64,000 nt of DNA from an uncultured Flavobacteriaceae bacterium (GTDB lineage: Bacteria; Bacteroidota; Bacteroidia; Flavobacteriales; Flavobacteriaceae). Below, piece by piece: positions 1 to 8,410 of the stretch. Every line of letters starts with the position of its first letter. Positions within the stretch are counted from its first letter, which is position 1. The stretch lies in contig CALHGE010000002.1 of the NCBI GenBank assembly GCA_938029725.1, positions 124,001 through 188,000 of the forward strand, given 5' to 3'. The notes beneath the pieces are model-generated. The model was given only the letters and a program-made list of their open reading frames with translations, did no database searches and was not told where the DNA came from. The position numbers and the translations under genes are program-made.

Positions 1-1
1 G

Positions 2-211
2 GTGAGTCAGGTATTACGCCAAGTGTATGAAGATGAATTTTTCGTGACTGATTTGAAACTTCCACAAGACAAAATCGATGCCTTCTTATTTTATTGTGAC
101 ACCAAAATGCCGGTGCAATCACTACTCAAGAAAGAAAATGAGTTTGAGCTAATCGATTTTCTTGTGACTGAAAGTAAACTGTTTCTCAACGAATTAAATG
201 ATCAGAAATAG
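2..211 (+). CDS. C-terminal fragment of a carboxypeptidase-like regulatory domain protein (5' end outside window)
   Basis: About 69 residues remain, read in frame from base 2 to a stop at 209-211. They align by eye with the C-termini of the next two genes: a conserved DLK-P-(D/E)DKID block, a tyrosine/phenylalanine-rich stretch, and a closing region before the stop. This makes it the first of at least three tandem paralogues. The apparent GTG at base 2 is only the first in-frame codon of the window, not a real start. The 3' end overlaps the following gene by 14 bp, which suggests co-transcription and perhaps translational coupling. Function of the family is not known; its intact neighbours look secreted. 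Confidence 0.75.
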   Translation: MSQVLRQVYEDEFFVTDLKLPQDKIDAFLFYCDTKMPVQSLLKKENEFELIDFLVTESKLFLNELNDQK

Positions 212-977
212 CCTTCTTTTTTTAGGTTTTATTTTGATTTCTGCTTCTCTTGGAGCACAGTCACTTTTTTCAAAAAAAATTGAAGGGCGCGTTTATAGTA
301 AAGGCGGCGATGTCGCGGCCACCACCGTTCAAAATATTTCAACAGATCGAGCAACCATTACTAATACGGACGGTTTTTTTCAGATTGCTGGCAACCTGAA
401 CGATACGCTTGTGTTTTCTGCGGTTCAGTTCAAGAAGAAGGAACTTATTCTCACGCGTGAAGTTTTACGGCAACGCCTGCTGAATGTTGGGCTTGAAGAC
501 GCACTAACCGAATTAGATGAGGTAATCGTTACGCCTTATAATCTAACCGGTGATATTTTGAAAGACATTGCTATCATAAAGACAGATGCTGTGGTGACTG
601 CATCAACCTTGGGTTTACCAAATGCTTATGTATTGCCTATTTCCAAGGCCGAAAGAGAATTGTATGCTGCTACTGCCAACCCATTAATGAGTTTTGACCC
701 CTTAATTAATGCCATTACCGGGCGTACAAAGATGTTGAAAAAGCGGATTGAAAGAAATAAATTGTATTCTAGGACGGAACGTGTAAAAGAGTTTTATGCA
801 GATTCTCTATTTCGAAAAGATTTGAAGATACCTGAAGATAAAATTGATGATTTACTATATTTCTGCGAGGTAGATGATGCTTTTCAAGCGGTTGTAGATA
901 GCCATGATAGACTCAAAATTTGGGAGTTTATTCGTAGAAAGAGTATTCGCTATCGTGAGAATAATGATTTTGATTGA
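198..977 (+). CDS. Secreted carboxypeptidase-like regulatory domain protein
   Basis: 259 residues. Residues 1-20 form a signal peptide ending in GAQ. Residues about 28-115 look like the CarbopepD_reg_2 type beta-sandwich: an IEGRVYSK opening, a TxTDGFF turn, a NDTLVFSAVQFK strand and an LDEVIV ending. In this phylum the fold usually forms the N-terminus of TonB-dependent outer-membrane proteins, but no barrel or plug follows here. The C-terminal half ends in a helical region shared with both neighbouring paralogues. It starts with ATG inside the end of the upstream gene. Role is unknown; a periplasmic or surface accessory protein is the best inference. Confidence 0.8.
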   Translation: MIRNSLLFLGFILISASLGAQSLFSKKIEGRVYSKGGDVAATTVQNISTDRATITNTDGFFQIAGNLNDTLVFSAVQFKKKELILTREVLRQRLLNVGLEDALTELDEVIVTPYNLTGDILKDIAIIKTDAVVTASTLGLPNAYVLPISKAERELYAATANPLMSFDPLINAITGRTKMLKKRIERNKLYSRTERVKEFYADSLFRKDLKIPEDKIDDLLYFCEVDDAFQAVVDSHDRLKIWEFIRRKSIRYRENNDFD

Positions 978-1010
978 TCCGATCGAATCTCATTTTTTAA
1001 TAAAATAGTA

Positions 1011-1805
1011 GTGCGCATTAGTAGTAAACATATTGTTTTTCTGTTGTTGCTTTTCTTCGGTTGTTTTTCAAACGCACAAGAATATAGCACAAAAATTGAA
1101 GGGCATATTTTTAGTAAAGAAGGAGATGTAGCGGCTATTCATGTGTCTAATATTTCACAAAATCGGGGTACCATTACCGATGCAGCAGGCTATTTTGATA
1201 TCTCAGTAAAATTGAATGACACGCTTGTTTTTTCGGCCGTTCAATTTAAAAGGAAACAAGTTGTAGTAACGATAGCGATTCTTAAAAGTAAGCAATTACA
1301 AATTCCGTTAGAGCGGTCGCTCACAGAATTAAATGAAGTTGTGGTGATGCCGTATAATTTATCTGGTGACATCAACCGCGATATGGATAGATTAGAAACA
1401 GGAAGAATTATAACTGCTGCTACGGAGAAGTTGCCCAATTCACAAGTATTAGTCCCCACACAAACCGAACGTAAATTATTTGCTGCTACTGATTGGGGTT
1501 GCAAGTGCATAGGAGTAAAACTAGACCCTCTTTTTAATTATTTTTCTGGTCGAACTAAGCTCTTGAATAAGAGAGCTGCTCGAGACGCTCAAGAAGATGT
1601 AACGAATCAAGTTCGTGACTATTATGCTGATGTTCTCTATGTAGTACATCTAAAAATTCCGAAGAATAAAATTGATGATTTTATATTTTTTTCCGAAAGA
1701 GATTCCAGTTTTAAAAGTATAGTAGTAGCAAATGATAAGTTGAAGTTATGGGAATTCTTTCAAAGTAAAAGTATAGCATATAGAAACCTTAACAATCTAG
1801 ATTAA
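1011..1805 (+). CDS. Secreted carboxypeptidase-like regulatory domain protein (third tandem copy)
   Basis: 264 residues, starting at a GTG; no in-frame ATG lies close enough to preserve the signal peptide (hydrophobic residues 8-22 ending SNAQ). It is collinear with the previous gene: IEGHIFSKEGDVAA opening, a TDAAGYFDI turn, the NDTLVFSAVQFKRKQ block, an LNEVVVMPYNLSGD segment, and the shared KIDDF C-terminus. A short insertion in the middle contains a Cys-Lys-Cys pair that the 198-977 copy lacks. The gene sits 33 bp after the previous one, so they probably share a transcript. Duplication followed by divergence is clear; function is not. Confidence 0.8.
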   Translation: MRISSKHIVFLLLLFFGCFSNAQEYSTKIEGHIFSKEGDVAAIHVSNISQNRGTITDAAGYFDISVKLNDTLVFSAVQFKRKQVVVTIAILKSKQLQIPLERSLTELNEVVVMPYNLSGDINRDMDRLETGRIITAATEKLPNSQVLVPTQTERKLFAATDWGCKCIGVKLDPLFNYFSGRTKLLNKRAARDAQEDVTNQVRDYYADVLYVVHLKIPKNKIDDFIFFSERDSSFKSIVVANDKLKLWEFFQSKSIAYRNLNNLD

Positions 1806-1830
1806 TGGGCATCTTGGCACACCATTTGCT

Positions 1831-1838
1831 TATTTTTG
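1831..1838 (+). promoter_or_regulatory. -7 promoter element (TATTTTTG) for the DUF6702 gene
   Basis: This is an exact match to the Bacteroidota -7 consensus TAnnTTTG, 22 bp before the ATG at 1860. No well-spaced -33 TTTG accompanies it, so it is supported by motif and position only. Confidence 0.4.
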
Positions 1839-1859
1839 AACGATTAAAGCGAATATGAA

Positions 1860-2366
1860 ATGAAACATTTGAAAAAGGGACTTCTTATTTTATTACTTCC
1901 GTTGGTTGCATTTACAACTGTGCACAAATTCTATGTCAGTGTTACAAATGTCGGCTACTCTGAAAAAGATGATGCTTTGCAAATTACCACCAGAATCTTT
2001 ATTGATGACTTAGAAGAAGTTCTATTAGAACGTTACGCTGTCGAAGGAAATTTAGCGACTGAAAACGAATCACAGCAGGCTGATACATACTTGGAAAAGT
2101 ATTTGCGTAAGAAATTTCAAATTCAAATTGATGGCGAGCAAAAGGCCTATGATCTTATTGGTAGAAAATATGATGATGATGTATGCGTGTTTTATCTAGA
2201 GCTTCCTAAAATTAATTTGCCCACGGTGAAATCTATTCAAATACAAAATGAAGTATTGACTGATCTTTTTGATGAACAGCAAAATGTGATCCATTTTAAA
2301 ATTAAAGGAAAGAAAAAAAGCTTCGTATTGTTAAAGTCGGATGCTAAAGGAATGTTAAAACTGTAA
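1860..2366 (+). CDS. DUF6702 family protein
   Basis: 168 residues with a hydrophobic N-terminus (about 6-20) that looks like a signal peptide or anchor, followed by the HKFYVSVTNV-type motif typical of DUF6702 proteins. The middle contains an IFIDDLEEVL segment and the end is lysine-rich. Function is unknown. In flavobacteria I recall this family next to CarbopepD-type genes and an M1 peptidase, exactly the context here, so a shared envelope role is plausible. An ATG five bases upstream (1855) is out of frame. A possible promoter lies just upstream and a 14-bp palindrome just after the stop. Confidence 0.8.
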   Translation: MKHLKKGLLILLLPLVAFTTVHKFYVSVTNVGYSEKDDALQITTRIFIDDLEEVLLERYAVEGNLATENESQQADTYLEKYLRKKFQIQIDGEQKAYDLIGRKYDDDVCVFYLELPKINLPTVKSIQIQNEVLTDLFDEQQNVIHFKIKGKKKSFVLLKSDAKGMLKL

Positions 2367-2367
2367 C

Positions 2368-2381
2368 AATTCTTAAGAATT
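2368..2381. promoter_or_regulatory. 14-bp perfect palindrome between DUF6702 and M1 peptidase genes
   Basis: AATTCTTAAGAATT is identical to its reverse complement. It lies one base after the DUF6702 stop and 44 bp before the M1 peptidase ATG. It could be an operator for the M1 gene or a weak hairpin. Being entirely AT-rich apart from one C/G pair, it may also be chance. Confidence 0.3.
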
Positions 2382-2425
2382 TCTTAAAAAAACTTTACAT
2401 TTCAAGCTATTAATAATTAACACAA

Positions 2426-4732
2426 ATGATGACTAAAATTAAGTATTGTTTCGCATCTGTACTGTTTCTCTTTGGGGCGGTATTGATAGCACAAGAAGAA
2501 GCTCCAAAAGAGAGAGAATCAGGGCATACAAATCAAAGTGCTTTTAAGCAGTTGTATGAGGAGTTTTCTACTCCAAATACCTATCGTTCTGCTTCAGGTG
2601 CCCCGGGTCCAGATTATTATCAGCAACAAGCTAACTATGTAATGAACATTGAGTTAGATGATAAAAATCACAGAATCTCTGGTGACGAGACCATTACCTA
2701 TATCAATAATTCTCCTGATGATCTTGAGTTTTTATGGGTGCAGTTGGATCAAAACATTAGAGAAAAAGATTCAAAGGCGCTTTTGAAGAATGGTGAAGGC
2801 GTACCAATGGCGTACAGAACCTCGACTTTCAATGGTAAGTTTTTGAACGAGCCTTTTGATGGTGGTTTTGTTATTGAGCACGTTAAAGATGCTTCTGGTA
2901 AGGCATTGCCGCATACCATCAATTTTACGATGATGCGCATTGATTTGCCGCAACCTTTAAAGAGTAAAGCGCAGATTTCTTTTTCTATTAAATGGAATTT
3001 CAACATTCCTGATCATACGGTTGACCGTGCAAGATCAGGTTATGAAGAATTTACTGATGGTAACCGCGCCTATGTGATTGCTCAATTCTTTCCAAGAATG
3101 GCAGTATATAATGATGTCGAAGGATGGCAAAACCACCAATTTTGGGGTAATGGAGAATTCGCATTGACTTTTGGTGATTATGATGTGAATATCACCGTGC
3201 CTGCAGATCACGTTTTAGATGCAACAGGAACGCTTCAAAATCGAAAGGAAATCTATTCGAAAGATATGATGAAGCGATATGAAAAAGCAAAAAAATCATA
3301 TGATAAGCCTGTAATTATTGTTACACAAGCTGAGGCCGAAGAAGCATCAAAAGGGTTTTCTGAAAAGAAAAAGACATGGAGGTTTAAAGCAAAAAATGTA
3401 CGTGATTACGGTTTTGCAACTTCCAGAAGGTTCATTTGGGACATGCAAGCGGTAAAAATGAGTACGAAAGATGTAATGGCTGTTTCTATGTATCCGCCAG
3501 AAGGAAATCCACTTTGGGAAGAATATTCTACAAAGGCGGTTGCACTCACCTTAAAGTCGTATTCATCGCATACATTTGATTACCCTTATCCGAAAGCAAT
3601 CTCTGTTCATGCTAAGAATCAAGGAATGGAGTACCCAATGATTTGCTGGAATTACGGTCGACCAAATGCTGACGGTACCTACTCTGACCGTGTTAAATAC
3701 GGAATGATTAGTGTAATTATTCACGAAGTAGGTCATAACTACTTTCCGATGATTGTAAACTCTGATGAGCGTCAATGGGGTTGGATGGATGAAGGTCTAG
3801 ATACGTTTATGCAATACATGGCGGAGCAAGAATTTGGGGAAGAATTTCCAGAAGCAGTTGCGCCTAATAAAGCATACCCGTCACGAAGAGGAGCGCCTTC
3901 AAAAATAGTGCCTTACATGAGTGGAGATCAGAGTACGATTTCACCGATTATGTCAAATCCTGAAAATGTGTATCAATTAGGCCCTAATGCCTATGGTAAG
4001 CCTGCAACGGCATTAAATATTCTTCGTGAAACCGTAATGGGAAGAGAGTTGTTCGATCATGCTTTTAAAACATACTCAAAACGTTGGATGTTCAAACACC
4101 CAACTCCAGAAGATTTCTTCCGCACAATGGAAGATGCTTCTGCAGTAGATTTAGATTACTATTGGAGAGGCTGGTTCTATACTACTGATTATGTAGATAT
4201 GGGCGTAAAAGGAATTAAAAAGTATTATGTGTCTAATAATCCTTCTGAAAAATTGAAGGCAGCTTTAGCTGAAAATGGACAAAAAATAGAAGATTTACCA
4301 CCTCTTGTGTATTTGGTAGAAGAAGATAGTGCTGAATTTGATGCCAATCTAAAAGGCAAAACGCCCTCTGAATCATCTGTAGCATTAAAAGAGTTTATGA
4401 TGGATAATATGACTTCTGCAGAAAGAGCAGCGGTTAAAGAACCAAAGTACTTTTATGAAGTTACCTATGACAAGCCAGGTGGCATTCCAATGCCATTGAT
4501 TGTAGAGTATACGTATGCTGATGGTACTACAGAGAACATTACCTACCCTGCTGAAATCTGGAGAAAGAATAGCAAAGAAGTAAGTGTTGTTATTTCTTCT
4601 CAAAAAGAGCTAACAGGTGTTCTTATAGACCCTAAAGCAGAAACTGCTGATATCGATACAAGCAATAACGGTTGGCCGAGAAAAGAAGAGAAAAGTGAAT
4701 TTGATGAAATGAAAGAAAAAATCAAAGGTTAA
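2426..4732 (+). CDS. M1 family zinc metallopeptidase (aminopeptidase N-like)
   Basis: 768 residues with a signal peptide (residues 1-22, ending IAQ). The gluzincin zinc site is complete: HEVGH at residues 433-437 and the third ligand E456 in WMDEGLDTF, with the canonical 18-residue spacing. An N-terminal beta-sandwich domain (about 50-330) precedes the catalytic domain, and the C-terminal part contains a beta-rich region ending in a charged tail. It probably cleaves N-terminal residues from peptides in the periplasm or at the cell surface. The canonical GxMEN exopeptidase motif appears as GMEYP (about residue 400), common in the M1 branch found in Bacteroidota. It is probably co-transcribed with the preceding gene, and a strong terminator follows. 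Confidence 0.92.
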   Translation: MMTKIKYCFASVLFLFGAVLIAQEEAPKERESGHTNQSAFKQLYEEFSTPNTYRSASGAPGPDYYQQQANYVMNIELDDKNHRISGDETITYINNSPDDLEFLWVQLDQNIREKDSKALLKNGEGVPMAYRTSTFNGKFLNEPFDGGFVIEHVKDASGKALPHTINFTMMRIDLPQPLKSKAQISFSIKWNFNIPDHTVDRARSGYEEFTDGNRAYVIAQFFPRMAVYNDVEGWQNHQFWGNGEFALTFGDYDVNITVPADHVLDATGTLQNRKEIYSKDMMKRYEKAKKSYDKPVIIVTQAEAEEASKGFSEKKKTWRFKAKNVRDYGFATSRRFIWDMQAVKMSTKDVMAVSMYPPEGNPLWEEYSTKAVALTLKSYSSHTFDYPYPKAISVHAKNQGMEYPMICWNYGRPNADGTYSDRVKYGMISVIIHEVGHNYFPMIVNSDERQWGWMDEGLDTFMQYMAEQEFGEEFPEAVAPNKAYPSRRGAPSKIVPYMSGDQSTISPIMSNPENVYQLGPNAYGKPATALNILRETVMGRELFDHAFKTYSKRWMFKHPTPEDFFRTMEDASAVDLDYYWRGWFYTTDYVDMGVKGIKKYYVSNNPSEKLKAALAENGQKIEDLPPLVYLVEEDSAEFDANLKGKTPSESSVALKEFMMDNMTSAERAAVKEPKYFYEVTYDKPGGIPMPLIVEYTYADGTTENITYPAEIWRKNSKEVSVVISSQKELTGVLIDPKAETADIDTSNNGWPRKEEKSEFDEMKEKIKG

Positions 4733-4752
4733 ATACATACTTTTTATAGACG

Positions 4753-4787
4753 AGACCTGTCAGTTTTATACTTGACAGGTCTTTTTT
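4753..4787 (+). terminator. Rho-independent terminator after the M1 peptidase gene
   Basis: A 10-bp perfect stem (AGACCTGTCA at 4753-4762 with TGACAGGTCT at 4773-4782) and a 10-nt loop, followed directly by a T run (4782-4787), lies 20 bp beyond the stop codon. Confidence 0.9.
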
Positions 4788-4812
4788 ATTAAGCTGAGTT
4801 CGTAAACTTGAT

Positions 4813-4820
4813 TATATTTG
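4813..4820 (+). promoter_or_regulatory. -7 promoter element (TATATTTG) for tatA
   Basis: Exact TAnnTTTG match between the upstream terminator and the tatA start. Transcription would begin about 4826-4828, after the first ATG (4825), which argues that translation begins at the ATG at 4834. Confidence 0.5.
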
Positions 4821-4833
4821 TAGTATGTATTTG

Positions 4834-5151
4834 ATGCACTTTTTATTTATAAGCGGAGGCGAAATATTTTTTATCATGTTTATTGTGGTAATGGTTTTTG
4901 GTGCTGATAAAATACCTGGTATTGCCAAAGGTTTAGGTAAAGGTATGCGCCAGTTAAAAGATGCTACCGAAGATATCAAACAAGAGATTCAAAAAAGCGC
5001 CGATAAGCAGGGTATAGATACCAGTTTCGTTTCTGATATCAAAAAAGATATTGACGATGTAAAAGACAATCTTACTTCAGGGCTTTCAAAAGAAATTAAT
5101 GAAGTAAAAGATGGCGTAGAAAAATTTTCTGGTTCTATAAAACGGAAATAA
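4834..5151 (+). CDS. tatA: Twin-arginine translocase TatA/TatE family protein
   Basis: 105 residues from the preferred ATG (a second ATG lies 9 bp upstream but probably precedes the transcription start). The layout is classical TatA: a short membrane helix (about 3-20), a hinge with an FG pair (FGADKIP), and an amphipathic helix rich in glycine and lysine (IAKGLGKGMRQLKDA), then a charged, predicted-helical tail of about 60 residues with repeated KDDIDD/VKD-type segments. It should oligomerise to form the pore for folded proteins exported by the Tat pathway. No tatC is nearby, which is usual in this phylum. It is followed after 1 bp by the PAP2 gene, so they share a transcript. Confidence 0.88.
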   Translation: MHFLFISGGEIFFIMFIVVMVFGADKIPGIAKGLGKGMRQLKDATEDIKQEIQKSADKQGIDTSFVSDIKKDIDDVKDNLTSGLSKEINEVKDGVEKFSGSIKRK

Positions 5152-5152
5152 A

Positions 5153-5725
5153 ATGCTAAAAAAGATACTCGAATGGGATAGAGAAACTTTTGTTTTTCTC
5201 AATAACCTCGGTATCGAAGACTACGATTTTTTTTGGACCACAGTAACCAATTTTAATACCTGGATTCCCTTATTCATTCTTTTTATTGTTCTTGTATTTT
5301 TGAAATTTCCGAAATGGGAAAATCTTGCCGTTTTGCTGACAATTATTTTGATGATTAGCTTTGTAGGGATCGCGACAGACCTTACTAAAACCTATTTTGC
5401 TCGTTTACGGCCAAACAATACCGAAGAAATAAATACGCTCATACGTATTCTTAAAAACCCAAGTTCGTATAGCTTCTTTTCAGGTCACTCAGCAAGTTCT
5501 TTCGCTATTACGACGATCGTATTTCTTTTTGTGAGAAGGCGTTTTAAATGGGCTTGGATTTTTTATCTATGGCCAATAACCTTTGCTGCAAGTAGAATAT
5601 TTGTTGGTGTACACTACCCATTAGATATCATCGTAGGAACATTGGTAGGCGTTTTGTGTGCCCTTGTATTCTATCTAGTGTATGCAAAAATCATAGTACC
5701 CTACAAAGGGTTAAGCCATCCCTAA
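5153..5725 (+). CDS. PAP2 superfamily phosphatase
   Basis: 190 residues with five to six membrane segments. The three phosphatase motifs are present: KTYFARLRP (motif 1, about residues 81-90), SFFSGHSAS (motif 2) and SRIFVGVHYPLD (motif 3) with the catalytic histidines. It is an integral membrane lipid-phosphate phosphatase. Candidates are undecaprenyl-pyrophosphate, lipid A phosphate or phosphatidate hydrolysis, and the sequence alone does not choose between them. Start ATG lies one base after the tatA stop. Its 3' end overlaps the convergent methyltransferase gene by 35 bp. Confidence 0.88.
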   Translation: MLKKILEWDRETFVFLNNLGIEDYDFFWTTVTNFNTWIPLFILFIVLVFLKFPKWENLAVLLTIILMISFVGIATDLTKTYFARLRPNNTEEINTLIRILKNPSSYSFFSGHSASSFAITTIVFLFVRRRFKWAWIFYLWPITFAASRIFVGVHYPLDIIVGTLVGVLCALVFYLVYAKIIVPYKGLSHP

Positions 5726-6332
5726 TGGGAAGCAAGACCGTTTCTACTCTAGGGTCTTCTTTTAATTTTTTATTATACTCTAATAGCACCTTTGTAGCCT
5801 TGTCTTTTGGGTCTATTTGCTCCACAACTTTACCTGACCACAGTACATTATCGGAAAGAATAAGGCTTCCTGGTTTTGTTTTTTTAAGGGCAGCCTCAAA
5901 ATAGGCGTCATAGCTTTTCTTTTCAGCATCGATAAAGACTAAATCGAAAACCACATCTAATTCAGGAACAATATCCACAGCATCACCCGTGTGTTGAATG
6001 ATTTGATTTCCATAATCGCTTTGATCAAAATAGCTTCGCTGAAGCGAGGTCAATTCTTCATTCACATCAATGGTGTGTAGTTTGCCATTTTTTTGAAGAC
6101 CTTCTGCCAAACAAATAGCAGAATACCCAGTATAGGTTCCTATTTCTAATATGTTCATCGGATGTAGTATTTTTGAGAGCATACTCAAAACACGACCCTG
6201 AAAATGCCCAGTAATCATTCTGGGCTGAAGTACCTTTAAATGAGTTTCTCTGGTTAGTTCGGCCAATAATTCAGGCTCATTTTCCGATTGGTTCTTTATG
6301 TAATTTTCTAATGCGTCAGATAAAAAATGCAT
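5691..6332 (-). CDS. SAM-dependent O-methyltransferase (family 3, catechol-OMT-like)
   Basis: 213 residues. The SAM-binding motif is NILEIGTYTGYSAICLAEGL (about 61-80). The divalent-metal/catalytic loop appears as DLVFIDAEKKSYDAYFE, and the post-catalytic strand as LILSDNVLWSGKV. These define the cation-dependent class of O-methyltransferases. Some bacterial members instead modify tRNA uridine (TrmR), so the substrate is uncertain. The enzyme is cytosolic, with no signal peptide. The gene is convergent with and overlaps the PAP2 gene by 35 bp, so no dedicated terminator fits between them. Confidence 0.88.
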   Translation of the reverse strand: MHFLSDALENYIKNQSENEPELLAELTRETHLKVLQPRMITGHFQGRVLSMLSKILHPMNILEIGTYTGYSAICLAEGLQKNGKLHTIDVNEELTSLQRSYFDQSDYGNQIIQHTGDAVDIVPELDVVFDLVFIDAEKKSYDAYFEAALKKTKPGSLILSDNVLWSGKVVEQIDPKDKATKVLLEYNKKLKEDPRVETVLLPIRDGLTLCRVL

Positions 6333-6392
6333 CGATTTTCTTTTCTGTAAATATATAGTACTTTAGGCTTTTGACCATTATTTGACAAAATT

Positions 6393-6866
6393 ATGACTGA
6401 TTTTATAGTACGCGTAGCAAGACCAGAAGATTTAAAGGTCTTGTTGGCATTTGAACAAGGTATAATAAGCGCAGAACGCCCCATGGATCCTACCTTGGCA
6501 GAAGACCCGATCTCGTATTATGATATTTCAGAATTGATACGTTCCGAAGAGGCTGAGGTAATTGTAGTGGAGTATAAAACTGAAATAATCGCTTCTGGAT
6601 ACGCCAAAATTAAGAAGGCATTGCCGTATTTAAATCATGAATTCTATTCGTATTTAGGTTTTATGTATACCCATCCAAATTTTAGAGGTAAAGGGGTGAA
6701 CAAGCTTATTGTTGATAAACTAAGGAGCTGGTCTGTTTCGAAAGGACTCAAAGAAATTCGTCTCACCGTTTATGACGATAACAATGCTGCCCTTAAAGCT
6801 TATGAAAAAGTAGGCTTTAAAAAGCATATTATAGAGATGAGGTTAACTGATTTTGATGACAACTAG
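6393..6866 (+). CDS. GNAT family N-acetyltransferase
   Basis: 157 residues spanning a complete GNAT fold. The acetyl-CoA site is the HPNFRGKGVNKLIVDKL segment (motif A, Q/RxxGxG/A as RGKGVN, residues about 94-110). It is followed by LRLTVYDDNNAALKAYEKVGF-like motif B, the usual late strand-helix with asparagine and tyrosine. The substrate is unknown; small metabolites, antibiotics and protein N-termini are all possible. It is monocistronic on the plus strand between the divergent methyltransferase and kynU, 47 bp before the latter. Confidence 0.88.
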   Translation: MTDFIVRVARPEDLKVLLAFEQGIISAERPMDPTLAEDPISYYDISELIRSEEAEVIVVEYKTEIIASGYAKIKKALPYLNHEFYSYLGFMYTHPNFRGKGVNKLIVDKLRSWSVSKGLKEIRLTVYDDNNAALKAYEKVGFKKHIIEMRLTDFDDN

Positions 6867-6891
6867 GCTCATTATATCAAGTCTGAAATCG

Positions 6892-6899
6892 TAAATTTG
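6892..6899 (+). promoter_or_regulatory. -7 promoter element (TAAATTTG) for kynU
   Basis: Exact TAnnTTTG, 14 bp before the kynU ATG. No correctly spaced -33 TTTG was found. A very short leader would result. Confidence 0.4.
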
Positions 6900-6913
6900 A
6901 ACAAAAAACTGCT

Positions 6914-8188
6914 ATGCCCTTTCAAAATACCCTAGAATTTGCCCAAAGTTTGGATCGCGAAGACAAGCTTCATAAGTATCGTGATGAATTTCATTTTCCA
7001 AAAGTAGACGGAAAGCAGGTGATTTATTTCACAGGAAACTCGCTTGGCCTGCAGCCCAAACGAGCCAAAAAGTTTGTGGATGGCATCATGACCGACTGGC
7101 AAGAATTAGCAGTTGAAGGGCATTTTCATGGCGAAAAACCATGGTGGAGTTACCATGAAATGCTTGCAGCGCCACTTGCAAAAGTTGTTGGTGCGAAAAC
7201 GGAGGAGGTTACTGTAATGAATACGCTTACGGTAAACTTGCATTTACTGATGGTTTCTTTTTACAGACCAACTTCAAAACGGTATAAAATCATTTGTGAA
7301 GAAAAAGCTTTTCCTTCAGATCAATATATGTTTCAAAGCCAAGTGAAATTTCATGGCTATGAAATTGATGACGCGATCATTGAAATTAAAAAAAGAGATG
7401 GAGAGAAGCATTGGCGCACCGAAGATATCATTGCGAAAATTAATGAGGTAGGTGATGAACTAGCGCTTGTGCTCATCGGTGGGGTAAATTATTATACCGG
7501 TCAAGTTTTCGATATGGAAAGCATTACGAAAGCAGGTAAATCTGTTGGGGCATTTGTAGGTTGGGATTTGGCTCATGCTGCCGGAAACATAGAATTGAAA
7601 TTGCACGATTGGGATGTTGACTTTGCAGCCTGGTGTAGTTATAAATATATGAATAGTGGCCCAGGGAATGCTTCTGGAGTTTTTATTAACCAACGCTATT
7701 TAGGAAAAACTGATATACCGAGGTTTGAGGGTTGGTGGGGCACGAAAAAGGAATCGCGTTTTCTAATGAAACCTGAATTCGAACCTATGGAAAATGCGGA
7801 TGCTTGGCAAATTAGTAATTTACCGGTTTTAAGCTTGGCTCCATATTTGGCGTCCTTAGAAATGTTCGAAGAAGTTGGCATGTCTGCTTTGATTGATAAA
7901 CGAAATAAAATAGTGTCGTATTTGGAATTTATTCTCCATGAAATAGATGCAGAAGTAGACAGTTCTTTTGAAATAATAACCCCGATAGAACGAGGTTGTC
8001 AGCTTTCCGTTTTTCTTCACGGACAAGGCAGACCCTTATTTGACTATTTGATGAAAAATGGCGTGATTACCGATTGGCGCGAACCCAATGTCATTCGCTT
8101 AGCGCCTGCTCCTTTCTATTGCTCATTTGAAGATATGTACCGCTTCGGTCAAATTCTTAAAAGAGGAATTCTAGAAGGCGTTTCTTAA
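6914..8188 (+). CDS. kynU: Kynureninase
   Basis: 424 residues, the usual length. The fold-type I PLP enzyme hydrolyses kynurenine or 3-hydroxykynurenine to anthranilate or 3-hydroxyanthranilate plus alanine. Visible hallmarks are YFTGNSLGLQP near residues 38-48, the WDLAHAAGN aspartate motif that binds the PLP ring nitrogen, the CSYKYMNSGPG motif with the Schiff-base lysine, and the GWWGTK segment after it. A kynurenine 3-monooxygenase gene lies about 9.5 kb away (17724), so the two support a tryptophan/kynurenine route, but no 3-hydroxyanthranilate dioxygenase is seen in the window. It is probably transcribed alone or with little downstream. Confidence 0.95.
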   Translation: MPFQNTLEFAQSLDREDKLHKYRDEFHFPKVDGKQVIYFTGNSLGLQPKRAKKFVDGIMTDWQELAVEGHFHGEKPWWSYHEMLAAPLAKVVGAKTEEVTVMNTLTVNLHLLMVSFYRPTSKRYKIICEEKAFPSDQYMFQSQVKFHGYEIDDAIIEIKKRDGEKHWRTEDIIAKINEVGDELALVLIGGVNYYTGQVFDMESITKAGKSVGAFVGWDLAHAAGNIELKLHDWDVDFAAWCSYKYMNSGPGNASGVFINQRYLGKTDIPRFEGWWGTKKESRFLMKPEFEPMENADAWQISNLPVLSLAPYLASLEMFEEVGMSALIDKRNKIVSYLEFILHEIDAEVDSSFEIITPIERGCQLSVFLHGQGRPLFDYLMKNGVITDWREPNVIRLAPAPFYCSFEDMYRFGQILKRGILEGVS

Positions 8189-8332
8189 AACGACTAGAGT
8201 TTATTTTTTTTAGGAATCTTATCGTTGCAATGAAGGAAAGTTGCAACTGGAGATTTCAGAATCTAAGCTGTTTACTATTCGTCAGGAGTGCTGCTTTAAG
8301 GTTTTTTGTGTGGCAAATTTTATTTCGATCTT

Positions 8333-8358
8333 AAGACTGTCTTTTAGGCGGTCTTTTT
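8333..8358 (+). terminator. Possible Rho-independent terminator after kynU
   Basis: A short stem (AAGACTG 8333-8339 with CGGTCTT 8349-8355, one G-T wobble) with a 9-nt loop is followed by five Ts. It sits 145 bp after kynU and 50 bp before the MFS gene. Confidence 0.5.
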
Positions 8359-8410
8359 GTTTCGGTATTCTTGCCTTTGTTATCTTAGCGACCGCTAAAC
8401 TAAACTTCAA

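Noticed and set aside
8225-8250. Repeated GTTGCAA before the MFS gene
   Set aside because: Two 7-mer copies 16 bp apart in AT-rich spacer DNA are too short to claim as an operator.
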